Assembly: GCF_022836935.1 (NCBI RefSeq) | Contig: NZ_CP083243.1 | Coordinates: 19,315-83,314 of the forward strand | Direction of reading: 5' to 3' | Origin: Ancylobacter polymorphus | GTDB taxonomy: Bacteria; Pseudomonadota; Alphaproteobacteria; Rhizobiales; Xanthobacteraceae | DNA: 64,000 nucleotides | Shown: positions 1 to 7,348 of the stretch, piece by piece | Layout of the letters: each line of letters starts with the position of its first letter | Position numbering within the stretch: position 1 is the first letter of the stretch | Notes under the pieces: generated by a model | The model's input: the letters and a program-made list of their open reading frames with translations, nothing else | The model's database searches: none | Told to the model about the DNA's origin: nothing | Program-made: the position numbers and the translations under genes

Positions 1-189
1 CCAGGCCATGAGCGTGCGCACGAGAAGGTCGCCGTCGACCGCGTCGGTCTTCGCCCGTCGGTGACGACGATTCACCGCAATCGAGGCCGGGTCCACGACG
101 TAGCTGGCGATCCCCTCGCGCAGCAGCAGACGGTGGAGCCAAAAGCCATCCAGCCCCGCTTCCTGAACAACAGCGACCGACACCGGCGC
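1..189 (-). pseudogene. IS110-family transposase fragment (internal piece)
   Basis: On the minus strand, 63 codons read without a stop up to the window edge and give a peptide with [27 protein letters not shown] and [19 protein letters not shown]. These match the N-terminal DEDD/RuvC-like domain of IS110-family transposases, where the A/VKTDxxD stretch is conserved. The first ~65 residues expected of the family are missing: similarity stops at base 189, exactly where the DUF736 reading begins on the other strand. The rest of the element may continue left of the window. I read it as an IS remnant marking a rearrangement junction. The family call is fairly safe; whether the part outside is intact is unknown. 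Confidence 0.7.
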
Positions 190-360
190 ACCAAGCCGGC
201 GCTCGGCGCGGCCTGGCAACGGGCCACCGACGAGGGTCGCGACTACCTCTCGGTCAAGCTGGACGATCCGTCCTTCCGGGAGCCCCTCTACGCCACCCTG
301 GTCGAGGTGGAGGGCGAGGAAGGCCTGCAGCTGATCTGGTCCCGGCCGCGGCGGGATTGA
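190..360 (+). pseudogene. DUF736 family protein, 3' fragment
   Basis: The peptide [20 protein letters not shown] followed by SVKLDDPSF and a LIWSR tail is the C-terminal half of DUF736, a small protein family common on rhizobial and sphingomonad plasmids and of unknown biochemical role. The usual N-terminal half is absent: upstream of base 190 the DNA belongs to an inverted IS110 transposase fragment. The frame stays open back to a GTG at 61, so a chimeric 99-residue protein could in principle be made, but its first 43 residues are antisense transposase sequence and are unlikely to be functional. Confidence 0.7.
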
Positions 361-428
361 TCGCAGCGACGCGAGGGCTCCGCCGCAAGGCGGGGCCTTC
401 GCCCTTTCCGGCACGCGAGGAGACCCTG

Positions 429-623
429 ATGACGCGATCCCGTTCATCACAGCGCCGACAGCCGCATCCCGACGACATCGTTCTCTGGCCCGACGGCACC
501 TGGGCCACGCTCGAGGAGGTGCGCAACGGCGACTACGACTGGATGTCGGACGACTTTGAGATCATCGACCACATGGACGGCGCCCGGCTGAAGGCGGCCG
601 GTGTCATTGACGAGACCATGTGA
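429..623 (+). CDS. hypothetical protein, 64 aa
   Basis: This short acidic protein (MTRSRSSQRRQPHPDDIVLW...) is rich in Asp, Glu and Trp in its second half and has no signal peptide or membrane segment. The ATG at 429 follows a GAGGAGA ribosome-binding site about 6 bases upstream, and this is preferred over a longer frame beginning at 357. It lies in the same direction as, and 68 bases after, the DUF736 fragment. That may be a remnant of the small-gene clusters that accompany DUF736 on plasmids. I do not recognise a domain and assign no function. Confidence 0.55.
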   Translation: MTRSRSSQRRQPHPDDIVLWPDGTWATLEEVRNGDYDWMSDDFEIIDHMDGARLKAAGVIDETM

Positions 624-674
624 CGCCACTTGGCCGGCAGCGCTTCGCTTGCCGGCCATTCCTATGGGGCCGGT

Positions 675-923
675 TCAATCCGCGTCACGATAACCCCGCC
701 GCCGCTTGCTGCGCTCGAGGCGGCTCAGGGCGTCGCCGGCCTCGTCGGGCCCGTCGAAAGTCTGCATCATGGCCTGGCCGTTCGACCCGATCCGGCCCCA
801 GTTGCGGACGACCGAGGCGCCGCCGAACAGCGTCGGCTGGATCGCCAGCATGTAGAAGCGCCGCATGTTCTGCGTCGGGTCGATGCGGCGAAGATGGACG
901 GGTCGGCTGCCCTTCTGGGTCAT
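675..923 (-). CDS. WGR domain protein
   Basis: A stand-alone WGR module of about 83 residues. It contains RRFYMLAIQPTLFGGASVVR followed by NWGRIGSNGQ, which carries the Trp-Gly-Arg signature, and then a FDGPDEA.DAL segment. WGR domains are small nucleic-acid-associated folds found in MolR-type regulators and PARPs. Single-domain versions are frequent on alphaproteobacterial plasmids and have no assigned reaction. The start at 923 (MTQKGSRPVHLRRIDP) is chosen because the domain begins soon afterwards; a frame open to 995 would add a low-complexity arginine-rich extension. It lies downstream of and in the same direction as the thermonuclease-like gene. Confidence 0.7.
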   Translation of the reverse strand: MTQKGSRPVHLRRIDPTQNMRRFYMLAIQPTLFGGASVVRNWGRIGSNGQAMMQTFDGPDEAGDALSRLERSKRRRGYRDAD

Positions 924-1007
924 GCCGGGAGTCTCGCCGGCGCCGCAGGCGGCGTCCAACGCGTTTTTCGAATCGGTCCGGCGCGACCGATTCATTGTGC
1001 TGATGCC

Positions 1008-1481
1008 TCAGTCGCACCAGCTGCGCCGGTTGCCGTCCCATCGCCGGACAAGCCGTTCGGCGACCATGCGCTCGCCGATCGAGCGTCCCGCGCGCATGAC
1101 CATGCGCAGCTTGCGGCCGAACGGGTCTTCGTCCCGCACGCCCGCGCGCAGCGCAAACGGCCCGGCATTGAGCAGCGCCCGCAGCCTGTGCTTCGCAGCC
1201 TCGCCGACCTCCCTCTCATATTCGCAGCGCGGCGGCGTGAGTTCCGGAGCGTCGATGTCGGCGATCCGGATCTTCTGCCGCCCGAGCCAGAACGTGTCGC
1301 CGTCGACCACGCAGTTGAATCGGCGAGCACTTCCACAGAACGTAAATGAAGCCGTCACGGTGTCGCCGACAGGCCCGGAAACCGGACGCGGCCTTGGCTC
1401 GGCATCGCCCCGGGATGCCCAATGGAGCACGGCGAGGACCAGCGTGGCGACGACGGCGCCTTTCGCGACGAGGCCCGTCAT
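1008..1481 (-). CDS. thermonuclease (SNase-like) family protein
   Basis: A 157-residue protein with an N-terminal hydrophobic segment (about residues 5-22, likely a membrane anchor or signal), then FNCVVDGDTFWLGRQKIRIA with DIDAPEL. This is the hallmark start of the staphylococcal-nuclease OB fold. VDGDT and DIDAPE supply the acidic Ca-binding residues, and the following PFGRKLRMVMRAGRSIGERM matches the second half of the domain. The product is probably an exported or periplasmic-facing nuclease. Such genes are common plasmid accessories. The ATG at 1481 overlaps the stop of an upstream minus-strand frame by an ATGA, so translation may be coupled if that frame is real. Confidence 0.75.
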   Translation of the reverse strand: MTGLVAKGAVVATLVLAVLHWASRGDAEPRPRPVSGPVGDTVTASFTFCGSARRFNCVVDGDTFWLGRQKIRIADIDAPELTPPRCEYEREVGEAAKHRLRALLNAGPFALRAGVRDEDPFGRKLRMVMRAGRSIGERMVAERLVRRWDGNRRSWCD

Positions 1482-1746
1482 TGTCCAGGATCGCTGCTCG
1501 AGCCGGCCGGTCGGTTCCCTCGCCGGCGCTGTCCGTCCGACCCGAACTCTATGTCCAAGGTGGCGGGTCTTTCCTCGATCGAATGCGGAGCGGGTCGAAG
1601 GGCCCGGGTGGCGTCAAGCGCCATGATCCGCACAGGGTGGGAGATCTGGGCGAGCCGCCTGCGGCGGTCTGGCTCTACTCGCGCCGCTACGCGCCGCTCC
1701 CGGAGCCCGCTGCGCGGTCTCCGCCATGCGGTGACGATCCATCTCG
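1482..1746. other. no convincing gene; possible 48-aa minus-strand frame
   Basis: Nothing here shows family features. A minus-strand frame from an ATG near 1624 reads MALDATRALRPAPHSIEERP and onwards for about 48 residues. It ends by ATGA overlap with the thermonuclease-like start, the arrangement expected of a coupled upstream gene. Its composition is not distinctive, however, and no ribosome-binding site stands out. The other long frames in this GC-rich stretch are arginine/proline-rich and look like noise. Confidence 0.3.
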
Positions 1747-1785
1747 CGCGACGGGACGCCCGGATCGACCGGGCGTCCCGTCGCG
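1747..1785. repeat. perfect 16-bp hairpin (CGCGACGGGACGCCCG)
   Basis: Bases 1747-1762 are perfectly complementary to 1770-1785 around the 7-base loop GATCGAC. A second small stem (GCGAGGG / CCCTCGC) follows at once. The hairpin sits at the left edge of the duplicated leader region. In the second leader copy only the inner CGCCCG/CGGGCG part of the stem is kept. There is no T-run, so it is not a typical intrinsic terminator on either strand. Confidence 0.6.
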
Positions 1786-2058
1786 AGGGCGACCCTCGCG
1801 CACCCTGCCGGCTGGTCGCCGGATACGGACGCGGCCCCTGGTCGGGGCCGAGGGCTCTTCTTCTCTCTGACGGCCCATTGTGCACCCGCTGCTCCGGCGT
1901 CAAGGACATCGCGGTTCCCCCAATTTTCCGCCGCCGCCCGCCGGGCGCCGCCGGAAAATCGGCACCTCCGCTCGCCGCCGCAGGCGGTCGCTTCGCGATC
2001 CCTGACCCCTCGCGGCTACGGTGCGGCCTCCTTTCGTCAGACCGAAAGGAGAAATCTC
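1761..2058 (+). repeat. direct repeat copy A: leader of the 2059-2436 gene
   Basis: About 298 bases that recur with high identity at 2499-2794. Shared blocks run from GATCGACCGGGC through GACGGCCCATTGTGCACCC, GACATCGCGGTTCCCCCAAT and CGCCGCAGGCGGTCGCTTCG to the ribosome-binding site. The two copies end exactly at the start codons of two unrelated small genes, so only the upstream region has been duplicated, or both genes have independently acquired a common leader. Blocks nearest the start codons are the best conserved, which suggests a functional 5' untranslated region or promoter. Confidence 0.85.
2030..2049 (+). promoter_or_regulatory. conserved hairpin overlapping the ribosome-binding site (copy A)
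   Basis: CCTTTCG (2030-2036) pairs perfectly with CGAAAGG (2043-2049) around a 6-base loop. The right arm contains most of the AAAGGAG Shine-Dalgarno sequence for the ATG at 2059. If formed in mRNA it would mask the ribosome-binding site. The same 7-bp stem is preserved in the second leader copy although the loop differs (TCAGAC versus TCAGAA). A regulatory role is inferred from this conservation. Confidence 0.55.
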
Positions 2059-2436
2059 ATGACACATCAAACCGTGACGTCCATCGATGGCGGCAGCGCC
2101 GAATATTGGAAGCAGCGGACCGAGGCCTTCCGCCTGATCCGTGACGCGGAGGATTGCGCGAAGCGCCTCGAGACAGCGCCGCTCTATCTCCACGGCGGAT
2201 ACGATGAAGACGGCGACGTCATCCCGGTCGAGAATCTCGAGCCGCACGACGATATGGAGGACGCCGTTCGGGCGATCGAGGCCAACGAGACGGCCGTCAG
2301 CATTCTGGTGGCGCAGCGCCGGACCCGCATCGGTGGCCGCCCGATCCCGGAGGTGATCCTCGCGGTGGCGCGATTGGAGGAGGATCCAATCGAAGATCCG
2401 GTGAACAATCCGCTCTGGGGCTCGGACACGGATTGA
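2059..2436 (+). CDS. hypothetical protein, 125 aa
   Basis: The product begins MTHQTVTSIDGGSAEYWKQR and is acidic, with predicted helices and no signal peptide or membrane segment. I see no recognisable catalytic motif or domain. The ATG at 2059 has a strong AAAGGAG site 8 bases upstream, so the start is well supported. The gene has its own duplicated leader and is closed by a strong intrinsic-terminator-like hairpin at 2442-2475, so it appears to be a one-gene transcription unit. Function unknown. The shared leader suggests co-regulation with the gene at 2795-3298. Confidence 0.7.
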   Translation: MTHQTVTSIDGGSAEYWKQRTEAFRLIRDAEDCAKRLETAPLYLHGGYDEDGDVIPVENLEPHDDMEDAVRAIEANETAVSILVAQRRTRIGGRPIPEVILAVARLEEDPIEDPVNNPLWGSDTD

Positions 2437-2441
2437 TATCC

Positions 2442-2475
2442 AGAGCAGAGGCGGCTCACGCCGCCTCTGCTCTTT
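2442..2475 (+). terminator. intrinsic terminator-like hairpin after the 2059-2436 gene
   Basis: AGAGCAGAGGCGGC (2442-2455) pairs perfectly with 2460-2473 around the loop TCAC, giving a 14-bp stem that is followed by a short TTT. It begins 6 bases after the preceding stop codon and is placed as expected for transcription termination. Confidence 0.7.
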
Positions 2476-2498
2476 GCCGTGTCCGAAGCGCCGCCGCC

Positions 2499-2794
2499 CG
2501 GATCGACCGGGCGCCCCGTCGCGAGGCCAACCCTCGCGCACCCGGCGGGCTCTGCGGGCTGCGGACACGGCGCCTGGCCGGCGCCGTGGCTTTCCTCTCT
2601 CTCTGACGGCCCATTGTGCACCCGCCGCTCCGGCGTCAAGGACATCGCGGTTCCCCCAATTTTCCGCCGCCGCCCGGGAGGCGCCGCCGCAAAATCGGCT
2701 CCCCCGCTCGCCGCCGCAGGCGGTCGCTTCGCGATCCCTGACGCCTCGCGGCTACGGTGCGGCCGCCTTTCGTCAGAACGAAAGGAGACCTCTC
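2499..2794 (+). repeat. direct repeat copy B: leader of the 2795-3298 gene
   Basis: This is the second copy of the ~300-base leader found at 1761-2058, in direct orientation and about 740 bases downstream. The longest shared runs include the GACGGCCCATTGTGCACCCG block, the GGCGTCAAGGACATCGCGGT block and the final TTTCGTCAGA-CGAAAGGAGA segment. Sequence between the two copies (the 2059-2436 gene and its terminator) is unrelated to that after copy B. Confidence 0.85.
2766..2785 (+). promoter_or_regulatory. conserved hairpin overlapping the ribosome-binding site (copy B)
   Basis: CCTTTCG (2766-2772) and CGAAAGG (2779-2785) form the same 7-bp stem as in copy A, again covering the AAAGGAG site of the next start codon (ATG 2795) with the same 9-base spacing to the ATG. 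The preserved geometry in two otherwise different genes supports a post-transcriptional role, which remains inferred. Confidence 0.55.
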
Positions 2795-3298
2795 ATGTCC
2801 GACATCGACTATCTCTCGCTGTTCACGCGCCTGAACGGCTTTAGGCTCATCGCAAGAATCAATCGTGTCGCCTGCGACAACGATCTCGCGCGTTGCGCAC
2901 ACGACCGGCTCGTCGCCAAGCTCGGCGAGCTGATCGAGCTGATGACGCGCGCAGTAGGAGCGAAGCGGTGCCTGCAAGAGGGCGCTGATCCCGCGCGCGT
3001 CGAGCAGGCCTCGGAAGACCTCTACTGGATCGAGGCGGAGTTCGAGCACCGCTGGATCTCGCAGTCGCAGCCGCTTCTCGATCATCTCGACATCGATCTG
3101 GCGACGCAGGAGATTTTCGATCCCCGCACGAAGCGCTGGTACGCGCTCGAATGCGGCCCGTCGCTGCGCGAGGTGAGCGACCAGAACCTCTGCGGCCTGC
3201 GCGAGATCATCGACCGGATCGCGTGCCAGACCGGCGTGAGCTTCCACGCCCACCGCATCGTCTACGGGTCCACCGAGCTGGTGCCGAGCGGCCGCTGA
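2795..3298 (+). CDS. hypothetical protein, 167 aa
   Basis: A predicted soluble, mostly helical protein beginning MSDIDYLSLFTRLNGFRLIA, with several Cys residues and a C-terminal GVSFHAHRIVYGSTELVPS. No domain is recognised. The ATG at 2795 is fixed by AAAGGAG in the conserved leader; a frame open further upstream runs through the leader repeat and is not credible. A GC-rich hairpin at 3308-3330 closes the unit. It shares no sequence with the 2059-2436 protein despite the shared leader. Confidence 0.7.
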   Translation: MSDIDYLSLFTRLNGFRLIARINRVACDNDLARCAHDRLVAKLGELIELMTRAVGAKRCLQEGADPARVEQASEDLYWIEAEFEHRWISQSQPLLDHLDIDLATQEIFDPRTKRWYALECGPSLREVSDQNLCGLREIIDRIACQTGVSFHAHRIVYGSTELVPSGR

Positions 3299-3307
3299 GC
3301 CGCAGAG

Positions 3308-3330
3308 GAGAGGCGGCCCGGCCGCCTCTC
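3308..3330 (+). terminator. GC-rich hairpin after the 2795-3298 gene
   Basis: GAGAGGCGGCC (3308-3318) is complementary to 3320-3330 around a single central C. It begins 9 bases after the stop codon, mirroring the terminator after the neighbouring gene, but no T-run follows. It may stop transcription weakly or stabilise the 3' end. Confidence 0.45.
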
Positions 3331-3405
3331 GCCCTCGCCTCGGCCGAGGGCATGGCGCGCCGGAGCAAGCGTCGCGCGCTCGCCTGGAAACCGCGACTGC
3401 TCCCG

Positions 3406-4602
3406 TCATGCCGGAAGCTCCGGCATGGCGCCGTCGCCGATATTCCAGGTCCAGGCCGCGATGCCGCTCTCGGCGATCAGCTCGTCCAGCTTCTCCCGAT
3501 AGTCGCCCTCGGCGCCGTCGGGCACGATATACATGCCGAGCGGTGCGGCGCCGTCCTGCCGCAGAACAACGCAGGCCATCGGCTGCGCCGCCGGCATGTT
3601 GTAGCGCAGGCTTTTCACGAAGCTGGCGCCGCGCTTCGCCAACGCGTCGATCAGCGCCGCCTCGTAGCGATTCTCGCATGGCAGCCAGCGGTCGGTCGCG
3701 ACCATGAGCGCGATCGACTCGATCGAGGCGATGCCGGCGGCATCGACGCCGAAGGTGGCGATCGCGATAAGATGCGACTCCGCGGTCGCGTTCCAGAGCG
3801 CCAGCTCGGGGGCGAACACCGCGTTCATCCGCCGGTGAACGTCGTCGTTCAGCATGAAGGGGAAGCGGGGGAGGTGCTTGATCACGACGCGGTGGCCGAA
3901 GCGCGCCGGCGCGATCTCCTTGACCTCGCCGATCAGCATGGCAAGCGAGCGGCGCTTGCCTTCCGCCTTCATCGCGCGGCTGAGGAATGTCTCGCGCCGC
4001 TGCGCGATCGCGGCGTCGCGCTCGGCATCGAACATCTCGGGGATGAACAGGACGTCCGCGAGCGCCTTGCCTTTCGCGGTCTTGCCCTCGGCCGCCTCGA
4101 GCAGGAACTTGCGCAGCACCGCCCAGTTGCGTCGGCCGGTCATGGCCGGCCGCCAGCGATTGAACTCGGCCTGCTCCCACAGAAAGTGCAGCAGCGCGCG
4201 CAGCGAGAGCCGCGAACCGTCCGTCTTCACCGCGCCGGCATCGGTCGTCTCACGCGCCGCCGGCGCCGTCCGACCGGCCTGCTTCGACAGGCTGAAATCG
4301 AGCTTGAGCAGGGTGACGCCGTCCTCGGCGTTCTCGACGATCGCCTCGCCGGCGACGGCCCCAAGACCGGAAAGCGCATGCGGCGGCTCATAAGAATCGC
4401 AGTCGGGATCGTGCCGCGGTCCGCTGCCCGGCATCCGCTTCAGCACATGGCGGCCGCCCGCGCGCGCCACATACATCGGAACGCCATCCTGCTGGCACAG
4501 GCACAGCGGATGTTCGCGCCGGGCGAACGCCTCCGACAGCCGCTCGCTGATGTCGCCGGCACTGTCCTCGACCTCCATGTCGCCGATGCGCAGCCGTCTC
4601 AA
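3406..4602 (-). CDS. DUF1173 family protein
   Basis: About 398 residues. The N-terminal region has HPLCLCQQDGVPMYVARAGG and KRMPGSGPRHDPDCDSYEPP, the Cys- and His-containing signature of DUF1173, a family found mainly on alphaproteobacterial plasmids and integrative elements near tra genes. Its function is not established. I choose the TTG at 4602 (reading LRRLRIGDMEVEDSAGDI), because GGGAGGAG lies 4 bases before it; a frame open to 4710 lacks a comparable site. The gene ends close to the leader-repeat genes, lies 64 bases downstream of traG and is transcribed in the same direction, so it may be the last gene of the traC-traD-traG unit. Confidence 0.75.
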   Translation of the reverse strand: MRRLRIGDMEVEDSAGDISERLSEAFARREHPLCLCQQDGVPMYVARAGGRHVLKRMPGSGPRHDPDCDSYEPPHALSGLGAVAGEAIVENAEDGVTLLKLDFSLSKQAGRTAPAARETTDAGAVKTDGSRLSLRALLHFLWEQAEFNRWRPAMTGRRNWAVLRKFLLEAAEGKTAKGKALADVLFIPEMFDAERDAAIAQRRETFLSRAMKAEGKRRSLAMLIGEVKEIAPARFGHRVVIKHLPRFPFMLNDDVHRRMNAVFAPELALWNATAESHLIAIATFGVDAAGIASIESIALMVATDRWLPCENRYEAALIDALAKRGASFVKSLRYNMPAAQPMACVVLRQDGAAPLGMYIVPDGAEGDYREKLDELIAESGIAAWTWNIGDGAMPELPA

Positions 4603-4666
4603 CGCGCTCCTCCCTGCAGCAGGTCGATCGATCGCACCGAGGCTGCAATCCCACGATCGCCGTCTA

Positions 4667-6586
4667 TCATCGCACCGCTTCTTTCCGGTGGAATCTGTTC
4701 TCGCCGACACAGCTCCTCATGTCCTCGCGGCGGAACCAGATGGCCCGCCCGCATCGAAGCGGTGCATTGCCGGCTGTGAACACGATCTGCTCGTCGGCGC
4801 GCATGCGCAGCACCTCGTGCGGCAGGATCAGGGGGCGGCGCGCCAGCTGCTTCGAGCGCGTCCGCGACGCGCCCGACATCTGCGACGAGCGGCTGAGCTG
4901 GTCGACCTCCACGGTGGTGTCGCCGCAGCGCCGTGAGATGTAGTCGGCGGTCTCAGGATCGTTGATCGCGGCGAAGCTTATCCACGAGGCGGACTCGAAC
5001 CATTTCGAGGTGGCGTCTCGGCCGCCATAGGCTTCGCGCATCTGCCCGATGGACTGGAAGAGCAGGGTCATGGTGATCCCGTATTTTCGGCCGGCATCAC
5101 GCGCGGTCTCCAGGATGCGCAGGAAGCCGAGCCGTGCCACTTCGTCGAGCAGGAACAGGGTCCGATCCTTCACCTCGCCATTGCGATTGTAGATCGCGTT
5201 CATCAGCGCGCCGATGATGACGCGGGCCAGTCCCGGATGCGCCTCCAGCACTTTCAGGTCGAGCGCGATGAAGATGTCGGTGCCGCCGTCGGCGAGCTCG
5301 TCGGTCGTGAAGCTGTGGCCGGAGATCAGGGCCGCATAGTTCGGATAGGACAGCCAGTGTGTCTCCTTCACCGCATTGGCGTAGACGCCGGAAAAGGTCT
5401 CCGGCGTCATGTTGACGAACACCGCGACATTCTCCTTCACGAAGTCCGATCCCGACTGCTCGTAGATCCGGGTCAGCCGCTCCCGCAGCTTCGGCTCCGG
5501 CTCGGAGAGATTGGCGCGCACCTGCCGGAGCGTCTGGTCCTTCTTTTCCGTATGACCCGACAGACAGACGTCCGCGATCAGCGCGGTCAGAAGCTGCATC
5601 GCCGACGCCCGAAAGAAGTCGTCGCGGGCGGAGGCCTGGCGCGCCGTGTCGGTCATCACCCAGGTCGCGACGGCGACGATGTCTTCCTCCTTCGTCCCAC
5701 CGAAACGCCCGATCCAGTCGAGCGCATTGAAGCCGGTGGCGGCATCGGCCGGGTCGAGCACCACCACCTTGCGGCCCGCCTTGCGCCGATGGCCGATCAC
5801 CATCGGCGCAACCTCGGATGAGGGGTCGAGCACCACGAGGCCGCCGCCCCATTTCAACGCCGAGGGAATCGTTACCGACGTGGTCTTGAAACCGCCCGAG
5901 CCGGCGAAGACGATGCCGTGCGACGAGCCGAACGAGCCGTCGAAGCAGAGCAGCGGCGAGCGGCCGCCGCTGCCCCAGCTGTCGCGGCTGTCGGCGCGGA
6001 ACGCGATGCCGGCGACGGAATCGCGATCGACCCGGTAGCGCTCGCCGATGACGATGCCGCCGGCGTCCCCGAACAGCTTGCCAGCCGTCTCCATTCGCAT
6101 CCAGTCGGTCTCGCCATGGATCGCGCGCCGGCCCTTGATCCGGCGCGGAGACGCCGCGGCGAAGGCGGCATTGCCCCTGATGGCGACGCGCAGCGCGAAC
6201 ATCGCGCAAACGAGCGCGATCGCCGCGCCGATCATCGTTCCCGGATCGGCATAGGCCAGCACATATTGCCCCGCCGGCACGCGGTCCGCCAGAGCAGCCA
6301 GCCGCGCGCCTTCGCGGATAGTGGCGATGCCGATGACGGCCGCGCTCCCGGTCACGACGCCCCATCCGACCGCCCGGATGGCGATCGCGCCGGCCGCCGC
6401 GAAGAGCAGGATCACGCCAACTCCGGCCGACAGCACGTAGGGGAGCGCAAGCCCGGCACGGCCGAGCATCAGGCGTGCGGCTTCGGTCTTGCCGAAGCCC
6501 GCCAGCCAGTGCTCGGCGCCCGCGGTGAAGATCGCGACGGCGACCATCACCACCACCTGGATCATCGCGATCAGCAGCCTATTCAT
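4667..6586 (-). CDS. traG: type IV coupling protein TraG (VirD4-like ATPase)
   Basis: This is the coupling protein that delivers the relaxase-DNA complex to the mating-pair channel at the inner membrane. Of about 639 residues, the first ~150 contain several hydrophobic segments ([20 protein letters not shown], then further membrane spans). The ATPase follows with the Walker [10 protein letters not shown], then [13 protein letters not shown], and a Walker [14 protein letters not shown], as in the TraG/VirD4 family. The C-terminal half carries the [17 protein letters not shown] TraG segment. The ATG at 6586 is preferred to an earlier frame start because the membrane segment begins there and it overlaps the traD end by 8 bases. 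Order traC-traD-traG matches Ti-type plasmids. Confidence 0.93.
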   Translation of the reverse strand: MNRLLIAMIQVVVMVAVAIFTAGAEHWLAGFGKTEAARLMLGRAGLALPYVLSAGVGVILLFAAAGAIAIRAVGWGVVTGSAAVIGIATIREGARLAALADRVPAGQYVLAYADPGTMIGAAIALVCAMFALRVAIRGNAAFAAASPRRIKGRRAIHGETDWMRMETAGKLFGDAGGIVIGERYRVDRDSVAGIAFRADSRDSWGSGGRSPLLCFDGSFGSSHGIVFAGSGGFKTTSVTIPSALKWGGGLVVLDPSSEVAPMVIGHRRKAGRKVVVLDPADAATGFNALDWIGRFGGTKEEDIVAVATWVMTDTARQASARDDFFRASAMQLLTALIADVCLSGHTEKKDQTLRQVRANLSEPEPKLRERLTRIYEQSGSDFVKENVAVFVNMTPETFSGVYANAVKETHWLSYPNYAALISGHSFTTDELADGGTDIFIALDLKVLEAHPGLARVIIGALMNAIYNRNGEVKDRTLFLLDEVARLGFLRILETARDAGRKYGITMTLLFQSIGQMREAYGGRDATSKWFESASWISFAAINDPETADYISRRCGDTTVEVDQLSRSSQMSGASRTRSKQLARRPLILPHEVLRMRADEQIVFTAGNAPLRCGRAIWFRREDMRSCVGENRFHRKEAVR

Positions 6587-6860
6587 GATCGCGCCCGAAG
6601 GCGTCCGCGCCGATAGCGCTGAGCCGCGCACGCTCGCCATCGTCGTCGCCGATGCGGTGATGCCCATCGATGAGCAGGCCGAGCAGCACGGCGCGCTTCT
6701 CGTAGCGCAGCCCGGCCTTCACGATCAGCCCGCCGAGCTCGATCTTCTCGCGCGTGTCCTTCTTGCGGGCGTCCGATGAGCTCGACCGGCGCATGCGCTC
6801 AAGCCTCGCGATCGCCGCCCGGAGCCGCGCCAGCTGCGAGCGTCGTGGACGCCCCGCCAT
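6579..6860 (-). CDS. traD: conjugal transfer protein TraD
   Basis: A small basic protein containing [20 protein letters not shown] and [17 protein letters not shown], the conserved core of Ti-type TraD, an accessory transfer protein placed between traC and traG. Its exact role in the relaxosome is not well defined. The start at 6860 ([20 protein letters not shown]) is a choice between two in-frame Met codons. It overlaps the end of traC by 62 bases and ends just inside traG, so the three genes are tightly packed and probably translated from one mRNA reading away from oriT. Confidence 0.8.
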   Translation of the reverse strand: MAGRPRRSQLARLRAAIARLERMRRSSSSDARKKDTREKIELGGLIVKAGLRYEKRAVLLGLLIDGHHRIGDDDGERARLSAIGADAFGRDHE

Positions 6861-7095
6861 TTGGCTGCCGGCCAGCGCCACCCTTCCTCCCGGTCGATGC
6901 GCCGGCGTCGTCGCGAAACCGTTTCGCCACCTCCTCGAAGGCCGAGAGCAGCGCCGTCTCCTCGATCTCGATCTCGCCGACGCCGGCCTTCAGCGCGATC
7001 CGGCCGATGCGCTCGGCCTCGCGGGTTTCGGCCTGCCGCAACTGGTCCTGCAGCCTGGCGATTTCCTCCCTGATCTGTCGCGACGGCTTCTTCAT
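6799..7095 (-). CDS. traC: conjugal transfer protein TraC
   Basis: A 98-residue protein starting [20 protein letters not shown], with an N-terminal coiled coil and a central [17 protein letters not shown] segment. This matches TraC of Ti-type transfer systems, a small relaxosome accessory. It is the first gene of the leftward transfer unit and starts about 144 bases from the oriT core, divergent from traA. The C-terminal third is Gly/Ala-rich and probably disordered. Confidence 0.8.
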   Translation of the reverse strand: MKKPSRQIREEIARLQDQLRQAETREAERIGRIALKAGVGEIEIEETALLSAFEEVAKRFRDDAGASTGRKGGAGRQPNGGASTTLAAGAAPGGDREA

Positions 7096-7165
7096 TCCGG
7101 TTGACCTTCCGCTGTCCGGTTTCTGCTGGGTTGAGGCCCAGCTTTCCCCGGATGAGCGCCAGCGG

Positions 7166-7187
7166 CGACTAGTAAAAAAGCTAGTCG
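7166..7187. promoter_or_regulatory. inverted repeat CGACTAG-N8-CTAGTCG in the oriT region
   Basis: Perfect 7-bp arms at 7166-7172 and 7181-7187 flank TAAAAAAG in the divergent traC/traA intergenic region, about 70 bases upstream of the traC start. The position would suit an operator or relaxosome-protein site. No known consensus, including the Ti tra box, is matched. Confidence 0.4.
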
Positions 7188-7238
7188 GCGAAGCCGACGC
7201 CGCTTGAGATCATCCCGGCCGTTCCGAAGGAGCGGCAT

Positions 7239-7280
7239 CCAAGGGCGCAGTAATACGTCGCTGCCGCGACGTCCTGCGCC
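7239..7280 (+). other. oriT: origin of transfer (oriT), Ti/RSF1010-like nick region
   Basis: CCAAGGGCGCAGTAATACGT, followed by CGCTGCCGCGACGT and CCTGCGCC, closely resembles the oriT core of Agrobacterium Ti plasmids (CCAAGGGCGCAATTATACGT...). It contains a perfect inverted repeat, ACGTCGC (7255-7261) and GCGACGT (7266-7272). It lies between divergent traC and traA, the standard Ti-type location, and is the expected substrate of the TraA relaxase. The match is from memory of the consensus; the nick position itself is not assigned. Confidence 0.85.
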
Positions 7281-7348
7281 GGCCCTGGCGGGGCCGGCCT
7301 CTCCCGACGAACACGCTGTTCGAGGTTTCACCGGGAGACGCCGTCACC

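Noticed and set aside
1422..2144. Long plus-strand frame crossing the thermonuclease start and leader copy A
   Set aside because: It would read through the duplicated leader and into the next gene in the wrong frame; composition is noise-like.
3151..4779. 542-codon plus-strand frame opposite the DUF1173 gene
   Set aside because: Low-complexity Arg/Ala/His composition, no ribosome-binding site, and full overlap with a gene of recognised family.
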